Shown here piece by piece: positions 11,587-20,113 of a DNA stretch of 39,870 nt. The DNA lies in the NCBI GenBank assembly GCA_963792125.1, contig CAWBVA010000007.1, forward strand, positions 1-39,870, written 5' to 3'. Both the position numbers and the translations under genes were made by a program. The notes below the pieces were generated by a model. The model worked only from the letters and a program-made list of their open reading frames with translations. It was not told the DNA's origin and ran no database searches. This DNA comes from Methanocella_A sp963792125. GTDB lineage: Archaea; Halobacteriota; Methanocellia; Methanocellales; Methanocellaceae. The first letter of the stretch is position 1. Each line of letters opens with the position of its first letter.

Positions 11587-12771
11587 ATGGTCAAGAAGGT
11601 CGTATTAGCGTATTCAGGAGGGCTCGACACCTCCGTCTGCATTCCGCTGCTGAAGGAGAACTACGGGTTCGACAAAGTCGTCACTGTGACGGTCGACGTG
11701 GGACAGCCTGCGGAAGAGATCGCGACCGCCACGAAGAAGGCGAAGCTCATCTCGGACAAGCACTACACCATCGACGCGAAGGACGAGTTCGTGCGCGACT
11801 ACATCTTCCCCATGATCAAGGCAAATGCCATGTACGAGGGGTACGTGATCGGCACATCCATGGCCCGCCCCCTCATCGCCCGGAAGTGCGTCGAGGTCGC
11901 AGCGAAAGAGAAGGCCGACGCCCTGGCACACGGGTGCACCGGCAAGGGCAACGACCAGCTGCGGTTCGAGGCCGTCTTCAGGCAGACCGACCTCCCGGTG
12001 GTCGCTCCCATGAGGGAGATGAACCTGACCAGAGAGTGGGAGATCGACTACGCTAAGAAGCACAAGATACCCGTGCCCGTAACCAAAGCAAAGCCGTGGA
12101 GCGTGGACGAGAACATCTGGTCCCGCAGCATCGAGGGCGGCAAGCTCGAGGACCCGGGCTACATACCTCCCGAGGACATATACGGCTGGACCCGGGACCC
12201 GGTCAAGGCGCCGGACAAGCCCGAAATCGTCTCCGTAAGCTTCGAAAAGGGCGTCCCGGTATCACTTAACGGCAAGAAGATGGACGGCGTCGCGCTCATA
12301 CAGTCCCTGCAGAAGATCGCCGGAAAGCATGGCGTCGGCAGGACCGACATGATGGAAGACCGTGTGCTGGGGCTGAAGGCCCGCGAGAACTACGAGCACC
12401 CGGCGGCGACCGTGCTGCTGACCGCCCATAAAGACCTCGAAAAGTTCTGTCTCACCCGGGCGGAGCTGCGGTTCAAGGAGTCCGTTGACCAGACGTGGGC
12501 CGAGCTCGGCTACATGGGTCTCGTGGACGAGCCGCTGTTCGCCGACCTCAACGCGTTCATAGACGCTACCCAGGAGCGGGTGAACGGCACAGTGAAAATC
12601 AAGCTGTTCAAGGGCAGCTGCATGCCTGTCGCTCGCGAGTCGAAGACGGCACTATACAGCGAAGAGCTGGTGTCCTTCGACGGCCAGTCGCTGGACCAGA
12701 AGGATGCGGAAGGCTTCAGTAAGTTCCACGGGTTCCAGGCGAGGCTTTATAAGAAGCTGCATGGAAAATAG
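11587..12771 (+). CDS. argG: argininosuccinate synthase
   Basis: 394 residues from the ATG at 11587 (an in-frame GTG at 11578 would add three). It joins citrulline and aspartate with ATP to give argininosuccinate, the seventh step of arginine synthesis. The N-type ATP pyrophosphatase loop AYSGGLDTS is at the start, and HGCTGKGNDQ and the citrulline/aspartate-binding region follow in the usual order and length. GAGG sits just upstream of the ATG. No other arg gene is adjacent; carAB, which supplies carbamoyl phosphate, lies about 3 kb away. A perfect hairpin follows the stop codon. Confidence 0.97.
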   Translation: MVKKVVLAYSGGLDTSVCIPLLKENYGFDKVVTVTVDVGQPAEEIATATKKAKLISDKHYTIDAKDEFVRDYIFPMIKANAMYEGYVIGTSMARPLIARKCVEVAAKEKADALAHGCTGKGNDQLRFEAVFRQTDLPVVAPMREMNLTREWEIDYAKKHKIPVPVTKAKPWSVDENIWSRSIEGGKLEDPGYIPPEDIYGWTRDPVKAPDKPEIVSVSFEKGVPVSLNGKKMDGVALIQSLQKIAGKHGVGRTDMMEDRVLGLKARENYEHPAATVLLTAHKDLEKFCLTRAELRFKESVDQTWAELGYMGLVDEPLFADLNAFIDATQERVNGTVKIKLFKGSCMPVARESKTALYSEELVSFDGQSLDQKDAEGFSKFHGFQARLYKKLHGK

Positions 12772-12774
12772 CAT

Positions 12775-12798
12775 CGCCACATAGCACGCTATGTGGCG
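12775..12798 (+). terminator. perfect stem-loop after argG
   Basis: Arms CGCCACATAG (12775-12784) and CTATGTGGCG (12789-12798), ten perfect pairs around a CACG loop, start four bases after the argG stop codon. There is no T-run behind it, so it may protect the mRNA 3' end rather than terminate. Confidence 0.5.
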
Positions 12799-12873
12799 CC
12801 CCAAGGGCAATGCTTATAATACAGTTTGTCGTATACGCAAGTCGCATCAAGATTACAATCAGGAGTAATTAAT

Positions 12874-13047
12874 ATGGCAGAAGAGAAGCAAGTCGAACAC
12901 TGCGTCTCGTGCAACGTCCGGCTAACCGGCGAGGGCGCAGTCAAGTTCAAGTGTCCGATGTGTGGTGCTGATATGGGCAGGTGCGGCAGGTGCCGGCAGC
13001 AGTCCAACCAGTACGTATGCCCCAAGTGCGGATTCCAGGGGCCGTGA
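12874..13047 (+). CDS. small zinc-ribbon protein (HVO_2753 type)
   Basis: 57 residues. The ATG at 12874 follows AGGAG by eight bases; a TATA box (GCTTATAATAC) lies near 12810-12820. Four Cys pairs are visible: CVSC, CPMC, CGRC and CPKC, for two zinc sites. This is the archaeal 'zinc finger domain-containing' family that sits directly before the aEF-1beta gene in many euryarchaea, as here (four-base gap). Role not established; the pairing suggests a link to translation. Confidence 0.9.
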   Translation: MAEEKQVEHCVSCNVRLTGEGAVKFKCPMCGADMGRCGRCRQQSNQYVCPKCGFQGP

Positions 13048-13051
13048 TCCC

Positions 13052-13318
13052 ATGGGAGATGTAATGGCTGTCCTGCGGGTCATGCCCGACAGTACGGACC
13101 GTGATATGAAGAAGCTCGAGGAGAGCCTCAAGGCTGCGATGCCCAAGGGCGCGAAGCTGCAGGGTGTCCAGGTCAAGCCGATCGCGTTCGGCCTGAAGGC
13201 ATTGCTGTTCGCGCTGACGGTCAGCGACGCCGAGGGTGGCACCGAGGTCGTCGAGCAGGCTTTCGCGAAAGTTCCGGGCGTCGAGAGCGTCACTGTAGAG
13301 ATGATGGACAGGGTCTGA
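13052..13318 (+). CDS. ef1b: translation elongation factor aEF-1beta
   Basis: 88 residues, the standard length. It is the guanine-nucleotide exchange factor for aEF-1alpha. The opening MGDVMAVLRVMPDS and the closing VPGVESVTVEMMDRV, with the single alpha/beta domain between, are characteristic. It lies four bases after the zinc-ribbon gene and is almost certainly co-transcribed with it. A tRNA-Ala gene with its own TATA box follows. Confidence 0.95.
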   Translation: MGDVMAVLRVMPDSTDRDMKKLEESLKAAMPKGAKLQGVQVKPIAFGLKALLFALTVSDAEGGTEVVEQAFAKVPGVESVTVEMMDRV

Positions 13319-13364
13319 AGATCCTGTCTATTCCGCCCCTGGCGGCGGTACGTTCTCACGAATA

Positions 13365-13374
13365 TTTTATATAC
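13365..13374 (+). promoter_or_regulatory. TATA box of tRNA-Ala
   Basis: TTTTATATAC lies about 30-35 bases before the tRNA 5' end, the normal archaeal spacing. Confidence 0.65.
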
Positions 13375-13401
13375 TTCGAGTGTTATCTGTATTTGCAAAT
13401 C

Positions 13402-13473
13402 GGGCTCTTAACTCAGGGGTAGAGTGCTACGTTCGCAACGTAGATGCCGCGGGTTCAATTCCCGCAGGGTCCA
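13402..13473 (+). tRNA. tRNA-Ala (anticodon CGC)
   Basis: 72 bases that fold fully: acceptor GGGCTCT/AGGGTCC, D-arm ACTC/GAGT, anticodon arm CTACG-TTCGCAA-CGTAG, T-arm GCGGG-TTCAATT-CCCGC, discriminator A. The third acceptor pair is G.U, the alanine identity element. The anticodon CGC reads GCG. No intron and no encoded CCA. A hairpin repeat begins directly behind it. Confidence 0.95.
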
Positions 13474-13680
13474 TAAGATTTTTGAAAGGCTCCCGGAGAA
13501 CTTTTTCTAAAAAAGTTCTCCTGGGTCTCGACACCCGCACATGTGCCGAAGGCACAATTTTAAGGATCGTTTTGGAGAGGTGCAAGGGGAACCTTTTTCC
13601 AAAAGGTTCCCCTGTACGCTTTTATAAACAAAATTTATGTACCAATTAAAGGGACTCCCGGTAACTTTCCAAAGGTCCCC
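13474..13680 (+). repeat. hairpin repeat, copy 2, two to three units behind tRNA-Ala
   Basis: Unit 1: TTTTTGAAAGG, hairpin 13495-13521 (arms GGAGAACTTTTT and AAAAAGTTCTCC, perfect, loop CTA), TGGGTCTCGACACC, short hairpin GTGCC-GAA-GGCAC (13543-13555), then AAGGATCGTTTT. Unit 2: hairpin 13586-13612 (GGGGAACCTTTT and AAAAGGTTCCCC, perfect, loop TCC). A weak third unit ends near 13680. It begins right after the tRNA and contains no gene. Confidence 0.8.
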
Positions 13681-13941
13681 TGTTAGCTTGCCTGATCTAT
13701 ATTCTCCCCAGCCCCGGCCGCCGTTCGCGCGCGCGAATGCATGATTGACCCGGAGCAGCTCCGGTATACAGCCCCCGCATGCGACGATAGCCAGGCCCGT
13801 TTTTCGTTAAATCCTGACCCTGGCGTTTCCCCTTTGTCCCGGCATTATAGCGTCCCGGTTAGCGATTGTCGGAGATGATTACACAGTAATTTATAAGTAA
13901 TAGACCGTTATTGTATTTTGCATTACAACCGAGGCATGTTC
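13681..13941 (+). promoter_or_regulatory. promoter region of the 13942 gene
   Basis: No gene seen. AATTTATAAG near 13888-13897 is a good TATA box about 45 bases before the ATG. A CG-alternating run (GCGCGCGCG) lies near 13726-13735. Confidence 0.4.
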
Positions 13942-14899
13942 ATGGCGAAGAAAGAGGCCGTAAAAAAGACGCCTAAGGAGATCAAGCAGGAAAAAAAGAA
14001 CCGCTTGATGATTCTCCTTCTGGCTATATTTCTCATCGGGACGATGGTGCTCGTCCCGCTGGCAGTCCTGTTCAACCCGAGCCCGATCAATGGCGGCTCG
14101 ACCGACACTGACAAAGGCAAGTTCAACTCGATCGTCGACGCGCTGTACGACGTACCGGCAGGCGCGCAGTACCTGAGGTTCGTCGACCTGACCGCCAACG
14201 AGGGCATCAGCAACTGGACTATGACTAACCTTGGCGGCAGCATCCCTAACGCCACTATTTTCGGCAAGGTACCGCAGAAAGACGCTATTGTTTTCTATCC
14301 CTTCCCGACCTTTGGCTACTTCGATGTGAGCCAGCAGTGGGTGTCTCTCTCGGACTTCGGCACGAACTTCGACAACACGAACTACACCCTGTCGACCGTC
14401 AACGGCATGGACCTGCGGATGATCAATACAGTATACGCCTTCAGCCAGGGCACGACCCCGGTGATCAGCGGCAGGAAAGAGAACGTGGCGGCCGTAAAAA
14501 ACTTCATACACTCTCGGCTCCTCGAGCCAGAGCGCTTACTCGACCTACTCTGACCTGTTCCAGCAGATCGCCAGCCGGAACCAGACCGCTAAGGACGCGA
14601 AGTTCGCCGTAGTCGGCCAGACCAGCGCCTTCGGAGTCGGCGACCGGTACTACGCGGGCATCACCCCGCTGAATGCGTCGACCTGCGACTACAAGATCGT
14701 CGTGCACATGAACCAGACGCTGAACCTGACGGAACAACAGCAGTACGGGACCACCTGGACGATGGCGGCGATGCAGTTCGGCCTCGACTCCTTCAGCCCG
14801 GAGTTCACGGATAATTACCTGATCGTCGAAGCCAGGGGCAGCCCCCAGATATGCCTTAACGACCTGGTGACCAACTGGCCGAACTTCCTGGTTGGATAA
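13942..14899 (+). pseudogene. single-pass membrane protein of unknown function, frameshifted in an A6 run
   Basis: The ATG at 13942 has GAGG seven bases upstream. The N-terminus is lysine-rich and cytosolic (about 1-25), then comes one membrane helix (LMILLLAIFLIGTMVLVPLA), then an outer domain with several Asn-Xaa-Ser/Thr sites. In the first frame the protein ends early at 14551 after an unrelated tail. Removing one base from the six A's at 14496-14501 restores a continuous product of about 318 residues: ...AVKTSYTLGSSSQSAYSTYSD and on to NWPNFLVG at 14899. One extra A is therefore the simplest explanation. It may be a true mutation or a sequence error. No family recognised. Confidence 0.75.
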
Positions 14900-14914
14900 A
14901 CGAAAGGTCACAAA

Positions 14915-14945
14915 GGACACAGAGGACGAATGCGTCTCTGTGTCC
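14915..14945 (+). terminator. stem-loop followed by T-run
   Basis: Arms GGACACAGA (14915-14923) and TCTGTGTCC (14937-14945) extend inward with GAC/GTC around the loop GAATGC, followed shortly by CTTCTTTTTAC. It lies 16 bases after the stop of the membrane-protein gene and resembles a terminator. The arms are of the CACAGAG type seen at 11335-11472. Confidence 0.5.
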
Positions 14946-15062
14946 GGACTTCTTTTTACTCATTAAAATTATTGGCTATTGCTCTATAAACGACATCGTA
15001 GCCAGGCTACGTCAATAAAAAATGCTGAAAGAGGACACATATCCTTTGTGGCCTCCGTGCCC

Positions 15063-16124
15063 TTAGTGGCTTACAATCTTGTGGGCTCTGCCGTACGTAT
15101 ACCATATCCGGCAGGCGCCCTCGGAAGACACCATGCAGGCCCCCACCGGCTTCAGCGGGGTACAGGCCTTGCCGAACAGTCTGCAGTCTGTCGGCTCCTT
15201 GATGCCGCGCAGCAGCTGGTTGCACAGGCAGCCTGTGGTGACCTTCACGTCCTTGAGCTGGACGTTGAACTTCTTCAGCGCGTCGTACTTCTCGTACTGC
15301 GGCTTCAGCTTCAGCCCCGAGCCAGGGATGGACGGGAAGCCTCGCCAGACGATGTCACAGACGTCGAAGACCTCGCCCATCATGCGCAGCGCTTTCACGT
15401 TGCCCTCGGGCTTTACGGCCCGCGGGTAGGCATTCTCCACCTCTGCACGGCCTTCCACGACCTGCTTCACCAGCAGGTATAATCCATATAAGACCTCTAA
15501 CGGCTCGAACCCGGCGATGACCTGTGGCACCTTGAAGGCTTCGTACTCCTTCGTGCCGGCGATGGTGCAGACGTGGCCGGGCAGCAGGAAGCCGGACAGG
15601 CTGGCCTCTCCTTGCTCCATGAGCCATTTCATGGCGGGGGGTACCAGCCTGTGAGAGACGATTACGGAGAAGTTATCCGGCGGATTGGCAAGCAGAATGG
15701 CGGCCGTAGTCGGCGCGGTGGTCTCGAAGCCGACAGCCATGAACACGATCTCCTTCGAGGGGTTCTGCCGGGCAATGTCTACAGCCTGTGCGATGCTCTG
15801 GACGATACGGATGTCGCCGACCGAGTCATACAGGCTCGACTTCGTGCCGGGCACACGCAGCAGATCACCGTACGTGCAGATGATCTTGCCCTGTTCCGCG
15901 AGCTCGACGATCGCGTCGATCTCGCTCTGGGGCGTGACGCAGACCGGGCAGCCGGGGCCCATGACCACCTTGACGTTGGGAGGCAACAGCGACCTGATGC
16001 CGCTCTTCGTGATCGTGTACTCATGTGTGCCGCACACGTGCATGATCTTGATCTCCCGCCCTGCAGCGAGCTTCTCTATCTTTTCAGCCAGTCCCTTAGC
16101 CAGCTGTTCCTGGTCCTGCGCCAT
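15063..16124 (-). CDS. hypD: hydrogenase maturation factor HypD
   Basis: 353 residues. HypD is the iron-sulfur scaffold on which, with HypC, the Fe(CN)2CO group of [NiFe]-hydrogenases is assembled. Signature motifs are in order: CGTHE (about 31-35), GPGCPVC (about 57-63), the GFETTAP motif, and the C-terminal [4Fe-4S] cysteines in GCLCNQLL..DCRLFGKAC...GAC...GAC. Full length and intact. It follows nadA with one base between them, so the two are co-transcribed. The other hyp genes are not in the window. Confidence 0.96.
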   Translation of the reverse strand: MAQDQEQLAKGLAEKIEKLAAGREIKIMHVCGTHEYTITKSGIRSLLPPNVKVVMGPGCPVCVTPQSEIDAIVELAEQGKIICTYGDLLRVPGTKSSLYDSVGDIRIVQSIAQAVDIARQNPSKEIVFMAVGFETTAPTTAAILLANPPDNFSVIVSHRLVPPAMKWLMEQGEASLSGFLLPGHVCTIAGTKEYEAFKVPQVIAGFEPLEVLYGLYLLVKQVVEGRAEVENAYPRAVKPEGNVKALRMMGEVFDVCDIVWRGFPSIPGSGLKLKPQYEKYDALKKFNVQLKDVKVTTGCLCNQLLRGIKEPTDCRLFGKACTPLKPVGACMVSSEGACRIWYTYGRAHKIVSH

Positions 16125-16125
16125 A

Positions 16126-17034
16126 TTACTTCTCTCCTCTCCCTACTGCAAGCATCCTATCCAGTGCATTTTTCGCTTTAATACGAATATCTTCCGGCAC
16201 GCTGATCGGCGTGCGCATATCCCGGAGGCTGTCCCTGATCGTCTCGAGCGTGTTCATTTTCATGTTCGGACACACGACGTAATTGGACACCGGGTAATAG
16301 TTCCGGCCCGGGTTCTCCTTCTTGAGACGGTGGATGATGCCGACCTCCGTGCCTATGATCAGGTCCTTATCGGTCTTCTTCGCGTACTTAAGCATGCCGT
16401 CCGTCGAGTAGACGCCGTCCGCCAGGTCGATGACCTCCTGCCGGCACTCGGGATGCACGACCACTTCGGCGCCCGGATGGTCCATCTTAGAGATCAGGAT
16501 GTCCCCTGCCGTGATCTGGTGGTGCGTCGGGCAGAAGCCGTTCCACGGCAATATTTTCTTGGACGTGAACCGCTGCGTGTACATCGCCAGGTTATAGTCC
16601 GGCACGAAGATCACTTCGTCCTGCTCCAGCGAGTTGACGACCTTGATCGAGTTGGATGAGGTGCAGCAGATGTCGCTCTCCGCCTTCACCGCGGCGGAAG
16701 AGTTGACGTAGCAGACAGTGGCTGCGTCGGGGTGCTCTTTCTTAAAGGCACGCAGCGCGCCGGCCGTGATCATCTCCGACATGGGACACTTCGCTTCCGG
16801 CTTCGGCAGCAACACAGTCTTGTCCGGGTTCAGCACCGCGGCGGACTCGGCCATGAAGTCTACGCCGCAGAAGACTATGACCTTCGCGTCAGACTCGACA
16901 GCCTTCTGGCTCAGCCCGAGCGAGTCGCCTGTGTAGTCAGCGATGTCCTGCACTTCGCCGCGCTGGTAGTTGTGGGCCAGTATCACGGCGTTCTTCTCTT
17001 TCTTGAGCTTCAAAATCTCTTCAGTAAGGCTCAT
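16126..17034 (-). CDS. nadA: quinolinate synthase
   Basis: 302 residues, the short archaeal/Thermotoga type. It condenses iminoaspartate with dihydroxyacetone phosphate to quinolinate, the precursor of NAD. The three [4Fe-4S] ligands are visible: Cys83 (AKCPM), Cys168 (NGFCPTHH) and Cys255 (VVCPNMK). Substrate-binding HNYQ (21-24) and YVNSSA (109-114) are present. It leads a two-gene operon with hypD. The partners nadB/nadX and nadC are not nearby. Confidence 0.96.
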   Translation of the reverse strand: MSLTEEILKLKKEKNAVILAHNYQRGEVQDIADYTGDSLGLSQKAVESDAKVIVFCGVDFMAESAAVLNPDKTVLLPKPEAKCPMSEMITAGALRAFKKEHPDAATVCYVNSSAAVKAESDICCTSSNSIKVVNSLEQDEVIFVPDYNLAMYTQRFTSKKILPWNGFCPTHHQITAGDILISKMDHPGAEVVVHPECRQEVIDLADGVYSTDGMLKYAKKTDKDLIIGTEVGIIHRLKKENPGRNYYPVSNYVVCPNMKMNTLETIRDSLRDMRTPISVPEDIRIKAKNALDRMLAVGRGEK

Positions 17035-17183
17035 AGCGGTCTCTTTCGGGATGTTGCAGAACCTTATACCTGCAAATAATTAAACTTATCCGTATGCCCC
17101 GGGACTCGACAGCCGTGCAGACGCCACGAAAGCCCGGCGACACTGACATTAAAATATATACGCCGCGGCCGGCGGTCCCGAGT

Positions 17184-17741
17184 TTACCCGTCATTTTTCT
17201 TGCGGCAGGCCAGCAACAGCAACATTGCGACCGAAACGATGGCGTAGCCCGTCGTGAAGCCTCCGGCGCTGTCCACGTTCGTATCCTTGCGATATTCGAT
17301 GCCCAGCGCGAGAGATTCGCTTTCGTTGAGCGGCGGCAGTTCCGAGTCCTTATCGATCAGTCTCGCCCACAGGATCGTTTCGTTCTTCCTGCCGTCCTCA
17401 TAAACGACGCGGTTCAGGAAGACCATCTTTTCCGGGCTCTCTCTCCCTGGCAATAAGTAGACAAACATATATTCATAGCTGCCCGGGAGCGCTTTTTCGT
17501 TGTAATAACCGATCAATCCGTACGTGTCGATGAATTCCATTATTTTGCTATTGTTTCGCGCTTCAGGGTGCCCGCCAAAAAAGTTCATGTAAACATCCCC
17601 GATAACGGGCGGTGACGAAGGAAGAGATGACTGATCTGATGTGTTTTGCGCGATCGTAGGCGGCGATAAAAGCCACATAAAAACGGTCAACGATAAAAAA
17701 ACCAGTAAAAAAATAAAGCAGGCTTTAATTTTTTCACTCAT
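17184..17741 (-). CDS. exported protein with C-terminal sorting-type tail
   Basis: 185 residues. The N-terminus has a signal helix (about 8-28), then an outer domain without known motifs. The C-terminus carries GGF, a hydrophobic helix (about 163-178) and a basic end (CRKKN). This three-part tail resembles the PGF-CTERM signal recognised by archaeosortase, with GGF in place of PGF. It lies 13 bases after the transglutaminase-like gene and is probably in the same operon. Function unknown. Confidence 0.7.
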   Translation of the reverse strand: MSEKIKACFIFLLVFLSLTVFMWLLSPPTIAQNTSDQSSLPSSPPVIGDVYMNFFGGHPEARNNSKIMEFIDTYGLIGYYNEKALPGSYEYMFVYLLPGRESPEKMVFLNRVVYEDGRKNETILWARLIDKDSELPPLNESESLALGIEYRKDTNVDSAGGFTTGYAIVSVAMLLLLACRKKNDG

Positions 17742-17754
17742 GGTATCCTCCCGA

Positions 17755-19162
17755 TTAATTGTATTCCGGCCTCATTCCAAGATACCTTACAATCCCAAAA
17801 TCATGCCACGAATTCAATAGCTGGTCTCCAGATGGATCAGTCGTGTCAATGTTGTCATTCGCATCACTCATGTGCCACATTCTCACGTCGCAGAATCCTG
17901 ACTGGTTATAGATGTGCGGATTGCTGAACTCCGACCACGTCGGATCTGAATGGACCCATCTGGAGCCATCCCATATTTCAGTTATCCCGTGACCAAAGGG
18001 ATATCCTGTACTATTATTGAACGTCATGACGTAATACCTTGTGGGCACGCCCAATGATCTCATGAACGACGTGTACAATGTCGCAAATTCGTCACATACG
18101 CCCTGATACTTACCGTTCATTTCATGACTTTTTATATATAAGTCCGTGGCTGTGTACTGTTCTAACGGCGACACGTTCGAGTAATTAAACCTGCTATAAA
18201 CGTACGAGTTTCCGAGAATTGCGGTAATATATGGCAAGTTCGAATTGTCACATGCCATGGCCGCTTCCCGTAAAATCGTGTAACCCTCGTTTAACGGATG
18301 GTACAATTCGCTCAATTCTAGGCTGTCGCCTCCATCGGGATCAGCCAAGTGGCTCGCGTCGTTGTTGTACTTCTCGATGCCGTCGACCGGCATTTCCATG
18401 GCGTCCGTGACCTCGTCGTTCGGATCAACCCGCACCTGGACGATGATCGGCTTGATACCCACCGTGCTCAGGCTCCCGATGACCTCGAACGGGACCGTCA
18501 CCGTGGCAAACGTATAGGGCGCGAGGTTGGTAAAAGGCGTGTAGTAGCCATAGCCATCCTCCGGAGAGATGAATACCACTTTGCCGCTGACAATCGCCGG
18601 ACCGGCATTGTAGATTGTGACCTCGTTGTTGAACCACGTATCCTGTACCCAGTACCAATTGTAACTGACGCTGTAAATATAAACGGCCGACAGGGCCTCA
18701 ACACCCGCAGTACCATCGGTCGACGACGCGTTGGCTGGCGTTTCGCCTGCGTTTAATTGGTTTATTGCCGGCTGTCGCGATATGGAAAACGTTGCGTTTA
18801 CCCGGTTATTCGTCGCAAACCCGGCATTTTCCAGCCTGGACACGTCGGTGGTCATTTTTTTAGAGGTATCGTAAATCACGAGCCCGGGATGGGATAGTTC
18901 CCAGGTCTCGTCCGGCGCGGCCCTCTTTTCGTTCGAAAGCAACGCGTTAAGATCCGTTGCCGCATGGGATTTTAATCCCGTGCTGTTGATCTCGCCCGGG
19001 TTGAACCACTGATCGAACGACGGTACGGGATCGTTGTTGGTTTCCGGCGGCAGCAACGTTCGCGAACCCGCTGCACAAAAAGAGCGTTATCAGCACAGTA
19101 CTGGCCATTTTAACGATCTTTTTACCCGACAATGTGTCGAATATGCCCTTCTTCATTCTCAT
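17755..19162 (-). pseudogene. secreted transglutaminase-like protein, frameshifted at the signal peptide
   Basis: The body (17755-19056) is an open frame with a CARDB-like beta domain in its first half (about 120-240) and a transglutaminase-like cysteine-protease fold behind it: Cys in GVCDEFATLY (about 320), His in GHGITEIWDG (about 355), Asp in HSDPTW (about 372). It has no signal peptide of its own. The signal peptide (ATG at 19162, KIVKMASTVLITLFLCSGFANVAAA) lies in another frame. Removing one base near 19044-19050 joins them into about 468 residues. Such proteins cleave or cross-link surface polymers, but the substrate is unknown. The lesion would block export if real. Confidence 0.8.
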
Positions 19163-19485
19163 TCCTAGATCATCTCCTGTATTTTGGTTGACAGGGCATG
19201 CAAGTAGGCGGCCGCCTAACCGCTTGCTCGATAATATCTAAACCTTTTGTTAATAAATAGATAGTATTGCAGGTTGTATGCACGTACCCATTATAGTACC
19301 TGTGCAAGCACATATGACACTACCGGCGCATAATACAGCTCATATTGCCGATTTGACCATTAATTTGCAGCATTTTTTTTTAAAAATGAAAATTCGCCAC
19401 CGAATTAATCGATAGTGATAGAATCTTAATATATGCATCCAATTGATTTAATATTTAAAATATCATGTCGATAAAAGGTGACCAT
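19163..19485. other. AT-rich divergent promoter region
   Basis: A spacer between the transglutaminase-like gene (minus) and the winged-helix gene (plus). It is clearly richer in A+T than the genes and holds several TATA-like runs (around 19425-19460). The divergent arrangement fits control of the secreted pair by the winged-helix protein, but I found no clear operator palindrome. Confidence 0.45.
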
Positions 19486-19815
19486 ATGGATGAATGGGCA
19501 TATTCAAGCATCGAGCAGTTTGACGACGAGCGTTCATTGAAAAGTCGTATAAGGAGCGGCGTATTATTGTACCTGTACACCGTCGGGAAGGCGGGGAAAA
19601 AAGCCACTGCCTACGAAATTGCCAAGGATACCGGCATTTGTTACCCGAACGTGCGGGGTGCCCTGACCGGGCTCGCAGGTCGTCTCAGCTGGATACTATC
19701 GCTCGTCTGCCGGGGCATGGTTTCCGAAGAGACGACCATGTCAGGCTCCAGGATATACTCGATTACAGAAAAGGGCCGGTTTTTGGCCAGGGCAAAGCTG
19801 GCCAAAGGAACGTAA
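19486..19815 (+). CDS. winged-helix transcriptional regulator, archaeal
   Basis: 109 residues from the ATG at 19486, chosen because AAAGGTGA lies four bases upstream; an ATG at 19465 would add seven residues. A winged-helix fold is visible: helix LKSRIRSGVLLYLYTVG, the helix-turn-helix KKATAYEIAKDTGICYPNVR, and the wing with SGSRIYSITEKGRFLA at the end. Many archaeal single-domain regulators end in such a YSIT.KG motif. It is divergent from the transglutaminase-like operon, so control of that operon is a guess. Confidence 0.75.
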   Translation: MDEWAYSSIEQFDDERSLKSRIRSGVLLYLYTVGKAGKKATAYEIAKDTGICYPNVRGALTGLAGRLSWILSLVCRGMVSEETTMSGSRIYSITEKGRFLARAKLAKGT

Positions 19816-20113
19816 TGCGGGGGTCGCTTGTTCTCATTGTGAACATTGTGGGGTAAATATGCCCCTGCGTGCAACTTTGGACCTACCGTTTTCCTTACGT
19901 ATGCCTTCGAAACCCGGCTCATCCGTCGATGCCTCGCGAAGCGCAGCCGAGTTTTCGCGTCGGCTCGAGTGCTGAAACCCGTTTGCTTTCTTCATACGGA
20001 TGCTCTGTGTCTGGCTGATGGCGCCCGTTACGGCCAGTGGCACACAGCCTTGCCGCTCGAATTGTCTGTAACCTATTTTTCTTTGCCCCACGCCATTGTC
20101 ATGGGAAGTCCGC

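Noticed and set aside
14494..14502. A AAA AAC as a programmed -1 frameshift site
   Set aside because: The heptamer fits a -1 slippery site, but a -1 shift leads into the wrong frame; the real continuation needs a +1 shift.
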